From assembly GCA_001768325.1 (NCBI GenBank), contig MENQ01000001.1, positions 124,001 through 188,000 of the forward strand: a stretch of 64,000 nt of DNA. Reading direction: 5' to 3'. Under the pieces are notes generated by a model. The model saw nothing but the letters and a program-made list of their open reading frames with translations. It was not told where the DNA came from and made no database searches. The translations under genes and the position numbers were made by a program. This DNA comes from Bacteroidetes bacterium GWC2_46_850 (GTDB lineage Bacteria > Bacteroidota > Bacteroidia > Bacteroidales > Dysgonomonadaceae). Positions 10,390 to 19,025 of the stretch are shown here, piece by piece (position 1 is the stretch's first letter; every line of letters begins with the position of its first letter).

Positions 10390-11541
10390 ATGATGAAAAA
10401 AAATGTATTTCTGTACCTTTATTGTTTGTTGGTAATAAGCAGTTGTACCAACGTAAACAATCAGTCATTCACGCTGAAAGGTAAAATAGGAGACTGGAAC
10501 GATCCGGCCACGATTTATTTGAGTTATTGGAACGAAGGTAGCGAATACAAGGATTCAACCTTACTCCGGAACGGTAGTTTTTCCTTTACCGGAAGTGTCG
10601 GTGAGCCGGCTCCCGCCCGTTTGATTTTTGATTATTCGGGTGAAGGCATGATACCTGCCGCACAATCGGGGCATATCCTGTACTTGTATCTGGAAAATGG
10701 AACAGTAAAACTAAATTCGCCTGACTCGTTGCAAAACAGTCTGTTTGTTGATTCTCCCATTAACGATGAGCACCTGAGTTATCTTGATTACATCGGTGGC
10801 CAAATTCAGGATCTGGCTGCCCGAATGAATCAAAAGGTGATGCTAGCAACACCCGAGCAACTCAACGATACGACCTTCATGGCACAATTGAACAGCGAGT
10901 ACAAGCAATTATTGGATGAGCGTACCCGGAAGCAACAGCAGTACGTGCGGGAACATCCCGATTCCTATTTCAGCGTGGTAGCCATTTCGGAGTCGGTTTC
11001 TTCTAAATTTAATGTCGACGAAATAGAGCCGTTATTTCTGTCGATCAATGAGAAATATCGTGAAACATATTCGGGAAAGGCTTTTGCTCAACGGATAGAA
11101 GCAGCGCGCACAATCGGGATTGGAAAAAAGGCTCCTGATTTTACACAAAACGACCCGGATGGTAATCCGGTCAGTTTATCCGATTTTTCGGGAAAATATC
11201 TGCTACTCGATTTCTGGGCTTCCTGGTGCGGTCCATGCAGACAGGAGAATCCCAATCTGGTGAAAGCTTACGCTGCCTACAAAGACAAGGGCTTTGAGAT
11301 TCTCGGTGTTTCGTTAGACAACCAAGACGGAAAAGAAGCTTGGCTCAATGCCATTAAAAAAGATGGACTGACCTGGACCCAGGTCTCCGACCTCAACTCC
11401 TGGAATAATGAGGTAGCCCGTTCTTATGGTGTCAGGGCAGTCCCCCAAAGCTATCTGATCGACCCCCAGGGAATCATTGTAGCACAGGATTTAAGAGGCG
11501 AAGCACTGGATGAGAAATTAGTGGAAATTTTCGGAGAGTAA
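10390..11541 (+). CDS. TlpA-like thioredoxin-family lipoprotein with N-terminal DUF4369-like domain
   Basis: WASWCGPCRQENPNLVKAYAAYKDKGFEILGVSLD; lipobox VISSCTN. Confidence 0.92.
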   Translation: MMKKNVFLYLYCLLVISSCTNVNNQSFTLKGKIGDWNDPATIYLSYWNEGSEYKDSTLLRNGSFSFTGSVGEPAPARLIFDYSGEGMIPAAQSGHILYLYLENGTVKLNSPDSLQNSLFVDSPINDEHLSYLDYIGGQIQDLAARMNQKVMLATPEQLNDTTFMAQLNSEYKQLLDERTRKQQQYVREHPDSYFSVVAISESVSSKFNVDEIEPLFLSINEKYRETYSGKAFAQRIEAARTIGIGKKAPDFTQNDPDGNPVSLSDFSGKYLLLDFWASWCGPCRQENPNLVKAYAAYKDKGFEILGVSLDNQDGKEAWLNAIKKDGLTWTQVSDLNSWNNEVARSYGVRAVPQSYLIDPQGIIVAQDLRGEALDEKLVEIFGE

Positions 11542-11569
11542 ATTTGTAATACCGAAAAAGAATTAGGGA

Positions 11570-11605
11570 AAGAGGTTGTTCTTAATTGAGCAGTCTCTTT
11601 TTTTT
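11570..11605 (+). terminator. Intrinsic terminator of the SusCD-TlpA operon
   Basis: aagaggttgttc-ttaatt-gagcagtctctt (stem with G-U pairs) followed by T7 run. Confidence 0.75.
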
Positions 11606-11881
11606 ATCTATTTGATGAATTTTATTTTTACTGTTAGCTATCCTAATTAATTGTGAGAAACCCAAAAATACCAGGGAGATCGCTGAAAATTTTATGATGC
11701 AAATAAATACCCATTGAATTTTGATACCAATAAATTTATTCCAAAAATGTATATTGAAAAATAAGAGAAATAGCAATATGAGATTTTTTCCCTTTCATCA
11801 GTTTTCAAACCGGTCAAACATAAGCATATAAATGGGTTAGGAGGTAAAACTAAATATAAAAATTCCAACATCCTAAAAGGC

Positions 11882-11912
11882 AAAAAAAAGAAGCGAGTAA
11901 TCATATCGCTTC
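11882..11912 (-). terminator. Ancestral tRNA-Leu intrinsic terminator, now separated from its tRNA by the inserted element
   Basis: Minus strand: gaagcga-N9-tcgcttc followed by T8; lies immediately beyond the attL copy of the tRNA 3' end. Confidence 0.7.
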
Positions 11913-11922
11913 TTCCTTTTCA

Positions 11923-11936
11923 GTACCCAGAGCCGG
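11923..11936. repeat. attL: attL: duplicated 3' end of tRNA-Leu
   Basis: gtacccagagccgg, identical to 28641-28654. Confidence 0.8.
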
Positions 11937-12060
11937 TTTTGACAAGCCCAAAATAAGGAAAACATATAAGATTGAAAAAGAACGATAATTATTTGATATA
12001 TAGAGATTAATGATTGAATATGCTTGATTATGTTTGGATGCTATTTGGGTACTTTTCCAA

Positions 12061-12085
12061 AAATGCGGACAAATTGCGGACACGG
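12061..12085. repeat. Left subterminal 25-bp repeat, putative integrase arm-type site
   Basis: aaatgcggacaaattgcggacacgg identical to 28560-28584; contains two TGCGGACA units 11 bp apart. Confidence 0.75.
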
Positions 12086-12137
12086 AGATCCTGTTTTTTC
12101 GAGGAATAATCTTACCTTTGAAGAAATGTTTTTTGCT

Positions 12138-13541
12138 ATGGCTCAGACGAATTATTATTTAGGTAAAGCGGTTAATAGTGCAGGAGAATCGGAAATAAAC
12201 TTCCGACTATACGTGTCTCGGGATATTCGTATTCGGGCAGCTTCCGGCATTTGGGTTGACCGCAAGCGTTGGGGAAAGAAAAATGACATCAATATTCCTT
12301 TAATACAGGGAGAAGATAGAGAGCTGTTACTTGAAAAACGCTCTAAACTCAAAGCTCTGACGGATTACCTCGAAAATATAATAAACACAAGCGAGGACAA
12401 GAATACAATAGATAGACCCTACATTGAAAAAGAAATAAAGAAGTTTCATAAACCAACACGAAAAAACGTTGCTCCCAGAGAAGAATCCTTCTTTGATGTG
12501 ATGGGAAAATATCTTTCCACTCACAAATTATCCGTAGCACGCCAAAAGAATTTCAAAGTAATAATGCGAAGTTTACGCCGTTTTGAGTTATTCAAGAAAA
12601 AAGAAGGACATAGAGGATTTAAGATGTCATTCGTCAACTTATCAGTAGATATGTTACACCAGATTGAGGACTTTCTTGGTAACGAAAAAGATGCGTTCCT
12701 GAAATACCCTGATATTTACGAAGAGATTCCATATTCGACTAAAGTAGCGGTTAAAACACCAAAAAGAAAACGTCCACCTCGGCTGGATGAGAACGGTAAT
12801 GAAATTCCCAAAGGTATGCCTAAGCCTCGTGGACAAAATTCTGTTGCAGACATGATGCTCCGCTTCCGCAGTTTCATTATTTGGGCGAACGATAACGGGT
12901 ATACATCCAATAATCCGTTCAAACATTTTACTATCGGAGAAATCGTTTACGGGACACCCATATATATTACTAATAGGGAGCGGAACAGGCTTTTGGAAAC
13001 TGATTTGTCCGATAACAAAGAATTGGAAACCCAGCGTGATATTTTTGTTTTTCAATGTTTAATAGGTTGTCGGGTCAGTGATTTGTATAAAATGACTTAT
13101 AAAAGTATTATCGATGGCGCTATTGAATATATTCCAAGAAAAACAAAAGAAGACAGGGCGATAACAGTTCGTGTACCGTTAAATGATACAGCCAAACGAC
13201 TAATAACCAAGTATCAGGATTATGAAAGAGGAAGTCTTTTTCCATTCAATACGGAGCAGGACTATAATCGCAAAATAAAAGAAGCCTTTAAGAGAGCCGG
13301 ACTTGACCGTATGGTTACGGTTCTTGACCAACAAACCCGTGAGGAAATTCAAAAACCTTTATACGAGGTGGCTTCCTCTCACATGGCGAGACGCAGTTTC
13401 ATTGGGAATATCTATAAAAAAGTCAAAGACCCGAACCTGGTAGGAGCTTTAAGTGGCCATAAAGAGGGTAGTAAAGTTTTTGCACGATACCGGACGATTG
13501 ACGACGACATGAAAAAAGAATTAATAGGGATGTTGGAATAA
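12138..13541 (+). CDS. int: Tyrosine recombinase / integrase
   Basis: GCRVSDLYKMTY, HMARRSFIGN and GHKEGSKVFARYR catalytic patterns; N-terminal Arm-DNA-binding like region; ATG at 12138 preferred. Confidence 0.93.
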   Translation: MAQTNYYLGKAVNSAGESEINFRLYVSRDIRIRAASGIWVDRKRWGKKNDINIPLIQGEDRELLLEKRSKLKALTDYLENIINTSEDKNTIDRPYIEKEIKKFHKPTRKNVAPREESFFDVMGKYLSTHKLSVARQKNFKVIMRSLRRFELFKKKEGHRGFKMSFVNLSVDMLHQIEDFLGNEKDAFLKYPDIYEEIPYSTKVAVKTPKRKRPPRLDENGNEIPKGMPKPRGQNSVADMMLRFRSFIIWANDNGYTSNNPFKHFTIGEIVYGTPIYITNRERNRLLETDLSDNKELETQRDIFVFQCLIGCRVSDLYKMTYKSIIDGAIEYIPRKTKEDRAITVRVPLNDTAKRLITKYQDYERGSLFPFNTEQDYNRKIKEAFKRAGLDRMVTVLDQQTREEIQKPLYEVASSHMARRSFIGNIYKKVKDPNLVGALSGHKEGSKVFARYRTIDDDMKKELIGMLE

Positions 13542-13638
13542 ATAAGTACATTTGTAGAATATAGGATGCGCCTCGGGCAAGTTCAACAAGTCAGTTGTTT
13601 TCTACGCTCGACATAGTCAAAACTCGTTTTGCCTCTGT

Positions 13639-13667
13639 GCTCGCTTATCGAAAACATTCAAGCGAGC
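13639..13667. repeat. Inverted repeat in structured intergenic region
   Basis: gctcgctt-N13-aagcgagc perfect 8-bp stem. Confidence 0.5.
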
Positions 13668-13719
13668 TTGCCTTTCCTCTCGGCTTTCACTATATTTGTG
13701 TTAAACTTCAGGGCATAAT

Positions 13720-15366
13720 ATGATTACAAAAGATGAAATAAAGGTACTATTGAAAGATATTGAAAACGAACGTGTAGAAAGAACAATATCAACAAAAGAT
13801 ACCGATAAATTTGCAAGGGCTGTTTGTGCCTTTGCAAATGACCTGCCTAACAAACGACTTCCGGGTTATCTCATTATCGGAGCCTACGATGACGGTTCAT
13901 TGAACGGGTTAAAGGTGACGGATGAGCTGTTAAGAAATTTGGCCGGATTACGTTCTGATGGAAACATATTACCTCAACCGGCATTAATGGTCGAAAAGTT
14001 TTCATTTCCTGATGGCGATATCGCCGTTGTCGAAGTAAAACCGAGCAAGAGTACTCCCGTGAAATATAAAGGAACGGTGTATATCCGTATCGGACCGAGG
14101 CGGGGGGAAGCAAATGACGAAGAATTAAGAATTCTTCGTGAAAAAAGCGAAGTAAAATCACAAACATTCGATACTACTCCGTGTTTGCATACCACCATTG
14201 ATGATTTGGATCTGGATCTATTCAAATCTGGATATCTACCCAAAATGGTAAGCGCTAACATATTAAAAGGAGATAAACGGGAGATTAAGCAACAATTGGC
14301 ATCCTTAAAGTTGTTTGATCCGGCACAAGACTGCCCGACTGTTGCCGGCATCCTACTCATTGGAAAAGATCCCTCGCATATTCTTTTTGGTGCGTATATA
14401 CAGTATGTCGAATTTGCCGGAAAAAGTATAACCTCTAAAGTGATAAATGAAAGACAGTTTTCGGGAAACCTTATCACGATATTAAAGGAGATAGACTACT
14501 TCATCAAATATACAATTCAGAAGCAACGTCCGGTATTTGTTACGGTTTTACGGGAAGAAATGAAAATCAATTATCCGTATGAAGCAATAAGAGAGTTGGC
14601 TATGAATCTCATCATGCACCGTACGTATGAGACGAATGCTCCGGCCCGATTTTATGAATATTCCGACCGGATTGTGATGGATAATCCGGGTGGACTTTAT
14701 GGTAAAGTACAACCGGAAAATTTCCCGCATGTAAATGATTATCGCAATCCTGTTATTGCTGAAGCAATGAAAGTTCTTGGATATGTAAACCGTTTCAACA
14801 GGGGAATTAGTATGGTACAAGAACAGCTTGAAGCAAACAAAAACGGCTTGGCTCTATTTGATTTTAAAGATATTACCACATTCAAGGTAACTGTGATGAG
14901 TGCCGATCCTAAATCGGAAGGAGCAGAAAGTGGTGCAGATGAAGCAAAAAGTGGTGCAGAAAATGGTGCAGATGGTATAGAAAGTGGTACAGATAATAGG
15001 CATGAACGTGTCGGAAATGTGTCGGAGAAGCGTCGGAGAAATGTCGGAGAAGACAATGAAGCAGAAAAGAGTATGGGTGAAGCAATAAATGAAGCAGAAA
15101 AGATTGACTCTGATACAGAAAATGATACAGATGATACAGATCGTGATACAGATCGTGATACAGAAAATGATACAGAAAAATTAACTTTACGAGAAACTAA
15201 AATTCTTTTCTTAATAAAGAAAGATAATTTTGTATCACGGAAAATAATAGCTCAAAATTTGGGAATAAGTACAGCTACAGTTGCTCGGGATATTGATTCG
15301 CTTAAAAATAAAGGCATTATAGAACGAATTGGCGGGGATAGAGGTGGTTACTGGAAAATAAAGTAA
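13720..15366 (+). CDS. AlbA_2/Schlafen-type DNA-binding ATP-binding regulator-like protein with C-terminal winged helix
   Basis: N-terminal AlbA_2 pattern (ERVERTISTKDTDKFARAVCAFANDLPN...GYLIIGAYDDG); C-terminal HTH (FVSRKIIAQNLGISTATVARDIDSLKNKGIIERIGG); low-complexity acidic linker. Confidence 0.85.
   Translation: MITKDEIKVLLKDIENERVERTISTKDTDKFARAVCAFANDLPNKRLPGYLIIGAYDDGSLNGLKVTDELLRNLAGLRSDGNILPQPALMVEKFSFPDGDIAVVEVKPSKSTPVKYKGTVYIRIGPRRGEANDEELRILREKSEVKSQTFDTTPCLHTTIDDLDLDLFKSGYLPKMVSANILKGDKREIKQQLASLKLFDPAQDCPTVAGILLIGKDPSHILFGAYIQYVEFAGKSITSKVINERQFSGNLITILKEIDYFIKYTIQKQRPVFVTVLREEMKINYPYEAIRELAMNLIMHRTYETNAPARFYEYSDRIVMDNPGGLYGKVQPENFPHVNDYRNPVIAEAMKVLGYVNRFNRGISMVQEQLEANKNGLALFDFKDITTFKVTVMSADPKSEGAESGADEAKSGAENGADGIESGTDNRHERVGNVSEKRRRNVGEDNEAEKSMGEAINEAEKIDSDTENDTDDTDRDTDRDTENDTEKLTLRETKILFLIKKDNFVSRKIIAQNLGISTATVARDIDSLKNKGIIERIGGDRGGYWKIK
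15008..15051 (+). repeat. Four-copy 11-bp tandem repeat inside the AlbA_2-like CDS
   Basis: gtgtcggaaat / gtgtcggagaa / gcgtcggagaa / atgtcggagaa tile contiguously. Confidence 0.9.
15111..15180 (+). repeat. In-frame short tandem repeat (TGATACAG, six copies at mostly 12-bp spacing)
   Basis: TGATACAG begins at 15111, 15123, 15132, 15144, 15156 and 15168. Confidence 0.9.
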
Positions 15367-15390
15367 TTATCATGTCTTTTTGGTATGATC

Positions 15391-15465
15391 TTGCTTAATC
15401 GGGAAAACGACGTGATTTGTAATTTATTGATATATAGATTGTTTTTGCTTAATTAGGAAAACGAC
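15391..15465. repeat. Pair of 21-bp direct repeats upstream of the 15472 gene
   Basis: ttgcttaatcgggaaaacgac (15391-15411) and ttgcttaattaggaaaacgac (15445-15465), two mismatches. Confidence 0.8.
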
Positions 15466-15471
15466 ATCAAC

Positions 15472-16185
15472 ATGGATTATCGTAAAATCAATAGCCATAT
15501 CATTCTACTACTGATCGTTTCTATTGCCGGTTTGGCAATAGCTATGGTTGGAAGATTGATTGTCCTTGAAAAAGGGTTTGATATAGGTACGGCAAATTTG
15601 ACCTTTGTGATAATCCTTGGCGTGTGCCTTATTGTATATCTCATTATTATGGCAACGTTAGCCCATGTTATTGTTCCGTGGATTATGAAAAAGTTGCCGA
15701 ATAAAAAGAGACCTGCAGTAGTCATCACAGATGATAATTTTTCCAATGAAGAAAAAAGAACACAAAAACCATCCATAGAAGATATAAGGAAAGATGCCGA
15801 AAAACGCCATATCGAAAAGCAAAACGAGGAAATCAACCTGTTCATTGAATATTCGCATGTATCGATGGCTCCCTATATAACGGACGACGAATTGTTAAGG
15901 CTCGACAAGTACATTGAGTATTATGCAAGAGAAGAGCCTTTACCCGATAATCTCATCCCGATCAAACCCAATAAGTTAAAAAATCCCGATATGTTTCATT
16001 TCGGTTGGAACATGGCGCACTATTTTGGCTACGACAAACAAGATGTAGTGCCTTGGCTACGAAAGGTCTTTCTGCAATTAAGGGATTTGGAGCCTTCCTA
16101 TATCAAAGGTAAGCTATATGATGGACAAACTCGAAAATATATCATACCCAATATTGATGATATCCCCAAGTATTTAGCTGAATAG
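15472..16185 (+). CDS. Uncharacterized protein with two N-terminal TM helices and a C-terminal cytosolic domain
   Basis: ORF with two hydrophobic segments (IILLLIVSIAGLAIAMVG; LTFVIILGVCLIVYLIIMATLAHVIV); no family recognised. Confidence 0.7.
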   Translation: MDYRKINSHIILLLIVSIAGLAIAMVGRLIVLEKGFDIGTANLTFVIILGVCLIVYLIIMATLAHVIVPWIMKKLPNKKRPAVVITDDNFSNEEKRTQKPSIEDIRKDAEKRHIEKQNEEINLFIEYSHVSMAPYITDDELLRLDKYIEYYAREEPLPDNLIPIKPNKLKNPDMFHFGWNMAHYFGYDKQDVVPWLRKVFLQLRDLEPSYIKGKLYDGQTRKYIIPNIDDIPKYLAE

Positions 16186-16209
16186 AGCAAGTAAAAGCAT
16201 TCATTTTCG

Positions 16210-16277
16210 GAGATAATGGAGAGATTTTCGAGAGATTTCAAGTGATTTGAATCTCTGAATTATCTCTCTTTTTATTT
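16210..16277 (+). terminator. Intrinsic terminator after the 15472 gene
   Basis: gagataatggagagatt ... aatctctgaattatctc inverted repeat (2-nt internal mismatch) followed by tctttttattt. Confidence 0.7.
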
Positions 16278-16335
16278 GCCTCGGATTCAAAGGAATCCGC
16301 GAGTAAATTATTGTATAACTATAAAATTTCCGATT

Positions 16336-16641
16336 ATGAACTATCGTGATTTATTGAATTCCGGGGCGAATGTGAGTGTAACACTCAAACTGGAAGATCT
16401 ACGGGAAATCTTTAGAGAGATGGCGGGCAGTCTTAAGTCCGTACCCAAAGACCCACCACCCGAAGAGTTCCTAAGCCGTAAAGAGGTTTTGTCTATTCTT
16501 AAAATTGATTCTTCTACTTTGTGGAGTTGGGAGAAAACAGGTTACATCAAATCATTTCCATTTGGGGGACGAAAACGGTATAAATCTGTAGATGTGGAAG
16601 CAATACGCACCGGCAGGAAAGGAGTACGTCATGGAAAATAA
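16336..16641 (+). CDS. HTH (MerR/excisionase-like, HTH_17) DNA-binding protein
   Basis: FLSRKEVLSILKIDSSTLWSWEKTGYIKSFPFGGRKRYKSVDVEAI; ATG 16336 chosen because 16276 lies within the terminator T-tract. Confidence 0.85.
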   Translation: MNYRDLLNSGANVSVTLKLEDLREIFREMAGSLKSVPKDPPPEEFLSRKEVLSILKIDSSTLWSWEKTGYIKSFPFGGRKRYKSVDVEAIRTGRKGVRHGK

Positions 16642-17821
16642 ACGAGAATATATCCGTGTCGGGACAACCTTGTATAAAATTGTTCGTCGTCCGCTGATCA
16701 GTGGCGATTTTATTGAAGAGAAAATCCTCTGGAGTTATGAGGCGCTTCGGCAAGATTATGGAAAGAATAATCTTCCTGAAATTGAAAAATATGATGGCTT
16801 TTGCATTATTCCGAGCCATATAAACTACCAACAGGTTTATGGAACATTTCTTAACCAATACGAACCTGTCAATCATATGCCTTGTGAGGGTGCTTTCCCT
16901 TATATCCGGCTATTTCTGGAGCATATTTTTGAAGAACAGATAGAATTGGGATTGGACTATATTCAACTTTTGTATATCCGTCCGACACAAATGTTGCCCA
17001 TCCTCTTACTCGTTTCCAATGAAAGGGAAACAGGCAAGACAACGTTCCTGAAATTTTTGAAAACGATATTTGGAAAGAACGCCACATTCAATACGAACGA
17101 GGATTTTAAAAGCCAGTTCAATGCCGACTGGGCAAACCGCCTGTTGGTTCTGGTTGATGAACTTCTCCTGAACAAGATGGAAGATACCGAGAAGATAAAG
17201 AACCTGTCAACTGCCGGGGATTATAAGATTGAAGCCAAGGGAAAAGACCGCCGTGAGATTGAATTCTTTGCCAAGTTCGTACTCTGTTCCAATAATGAAA
17301 AGAATCCGATTATCATTCCGAGGGAAGAAATTCGTTTCTGGGTTCGGAAAATCAGACCGGTTGAAAAGGATATAACCTCCTTAAAGGAATTGATGGCAAA
17401 GGAAATACCCTATTTCCTGCATTTCCTGATGAACAGGAAACTGTCTACACAAAATGAATCCCGTATGTGGTTCAACCCCTCGTTATTGGAAACGCCAGCC
17501 TTGAATAAAATAAAGAAATACAATTCGAGCAAGGTCGAGATTGAAATAGCTTCCTATTGTGCCGACGTCATGGAACGGCTCAACCTGACCAGGATTTATT
17601 GCTGCCCGAAAGATTTTCTTGATGTGATCCGGAATGCAGGACTGAAAGCAGACCTTCCTCAAATCCGGAACATCCTAAAAGATAGTTGGGGGCTTCGTTC
17701 CGGGCATAACAGCGATTATACATTTTACAGTACCGGTCTTAACGGGGAGATAAGTTCATTGGAAAGAAAGGGACGGTATCTGGAGGTAGGGAAAAGCGTG
17801 ATCGATAAAATATTGTTGTAA
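16631..17821 (+). CDS. Primase-helicase/P-loop replication ATPase (DUF5906-like)
   Basis: Walker A-like SNERETGKTTFLKFL, LVLVDELLL, LCSNNEKNPIIIPREEIRFWVRK pattern typical of plasmid/phage D5-like helicases. Confidence 0.8.
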   Translation: MENKREYIRVGTTLYKIVRRPLISGDFIEEKILWSYEALRQDYGKNNLPEIEKYDGFCIIPSHINYQQVYGTFLNQYEPVNHMPCEGAFPYIRLFLEHIFEEQIELGLDYIQLLYIRPTQMLPILLLVSNERETGKTTFLKFLKTIFGKNATFNTNEDFKSQFNADWANRLLVLVDELLLNKMEDTEKIKNLSTAGDYKIEAKGKDRREIEFFAKFVLCSNNEKNPIIIPREEIRFWVRKIRPVEKDITSLKELMAKEIPYFLHFLMNRKLSTQNESRMWFNPSLLETPALNKIKKYNSSKVEIEIASYCADVMERLNLTRIYCCPKDFLDVIRNAGLKADLPQIRNILKDSWGLRSGHNSDYTFYSTGLNGEISSLERKGRYLEVGKSVIDKILL

Positions 17822-18023
17822 TGTTTTCCTTTCATCGATAATTAACTAATAATCAATGAAAACAAAATCACAACAATAACACAACAACCATACAACAAAA
17901 TTGAGATTGTCGGGAACAACCGGCAACGGAAATGATATTTGTTGTGGATACGTTGGCGTTGTAATTTATTGTAATACAGTAGGTATTGATTAAAAAACAA
18001 CAAAACAACAGAAAAATAGAAAT

Positions 18024-18983
18024 ATGAACGCGGACAATATAAAAGACATACCCATAAGGGATTACCTGAAAAGTCGGGGATTTAACCCCGCAAAGGAATA
18101 TTCCGGTTACGGAATGTACAGGAGCCCGTTCAGGGATGAGAGTACACCGAGCCTTAAGGTCGATTATGCCAAAAACCTCTGGTACGATTTCGGGAGCGGC
18201 GAGGGGGGAAGTATCATCGACCTAGTGATGAAACTGGAGAAATGCCCTTTCATTGACGCAATTCAGCATTTGAGAAAGCATTCATCCATGCCCGTAAAAG
18301 AGAAAGATCATCCTTTTTCCTTTCACCGTAATACCACAAGGAGCAGCGGGATCACCCTGATAGAAGATAAACTGCTGGAACATCCAGGACTGTTGGAATA
18401 CCTGCAAAACCGGAAGATCGATCCGGATATCGCACGGGAACATTGCAGGGAGATACACTACAGCGCAGGAGGAAACATCTACTATGCCATCGGATTTGCG
18501 AACAATGCCGGAGGGTATGAACTGCGCAACCCGTCATTCAAAGGCTGCATCGCCCCCAAGGACATCACCCAGATCCGGCAGGATGACAAAAAAGAAAGTT
18601 GTTTCGTTTTCGAGGGATTTATGGATTACCTCTCCCTGCTCACCATCCGGAAGCAACTTAATCCGGAATATCCAAGTTCGAACTGGCATGACTATATCAT
18701 ACTCAACTCCACGGCAAACCTACATAAAGCGTTGCCACTATTGGCAGACTATGAACAGGTATATTCTTTCCTTGACAATGACAAGGCAGGGATGACGGTT
18801 TTTAGGGAACTGCAAAAGGAGCTGGGCTACCGTGTGCGGGATGCCTCACGCCACTATCCGGACTACAAGGACTTGAATGAATACTTGTGTAGAGAGAAAC
18901 ACAAGGAGGATACCGGTTTGAACAGGCAGATGAAACCGGTATCCCAGTCACCAAGGAAGAAAAACAGGGGACTGAAAATGTAA
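18024..18983 (+). CDS. Toprim/CHC2-like DNA primase of mobilizable elements
   Basis: YRSPFRDESTPSLKVDYAKNLWYDFGSGEGGSIIDLVM; Toprim-like FVFEGFMDYLSLL and YSFLDNDKAGMTVFREL. Confidence 0.85.
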   Translation: MNADNIKDIPIRDYLKSRGFNPAKEYSGYGMYRSPFRDESTPSLKVDYAKNLWYDFGSGEGGSIIDLVMKLEKCPFIDAIQHLRKHSSMPVKEKDHPFSFHRNTTRSSGITLIEDKLLEHPGLLEYLQNRKIDPDIAREHCREIHYSAGGNIYYAIGFANNAGGYELRNPSFKGCIAPKDITQIRQDDKKESCFVFEGFMDYLSLLTIRKQLNPEYPSSNWHDYIILNSTANLHKALPLLADYEQVYSFLDNDKAGMTVFRELQKELGYRVRDASRHYPDYKDLNEYLCREKHKEDTGLNRQMKPVSQSPRKKNRGLKM

Positions 18984-19025
18984 CCTGCCGCAGCTACCCA
19001 AAGGGCTTTTGACGAAAAAGCCATA

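Noticed and set aside
11606-11881. AT-rich segment left of attL with small minus-strand ORFs (64-70 aa)
   Set aside because: No start-site context, domain or repeat support; treated as intergenic chromosome between a terminator and attL.
12024-12137. Integrase start at the ORF-track M (12024)
   Set aside because: That extension covers the putative arm-type repeat and lacks domain similarity; 12138 (MAQTNYYLGKAVNSAGE...) fits better.
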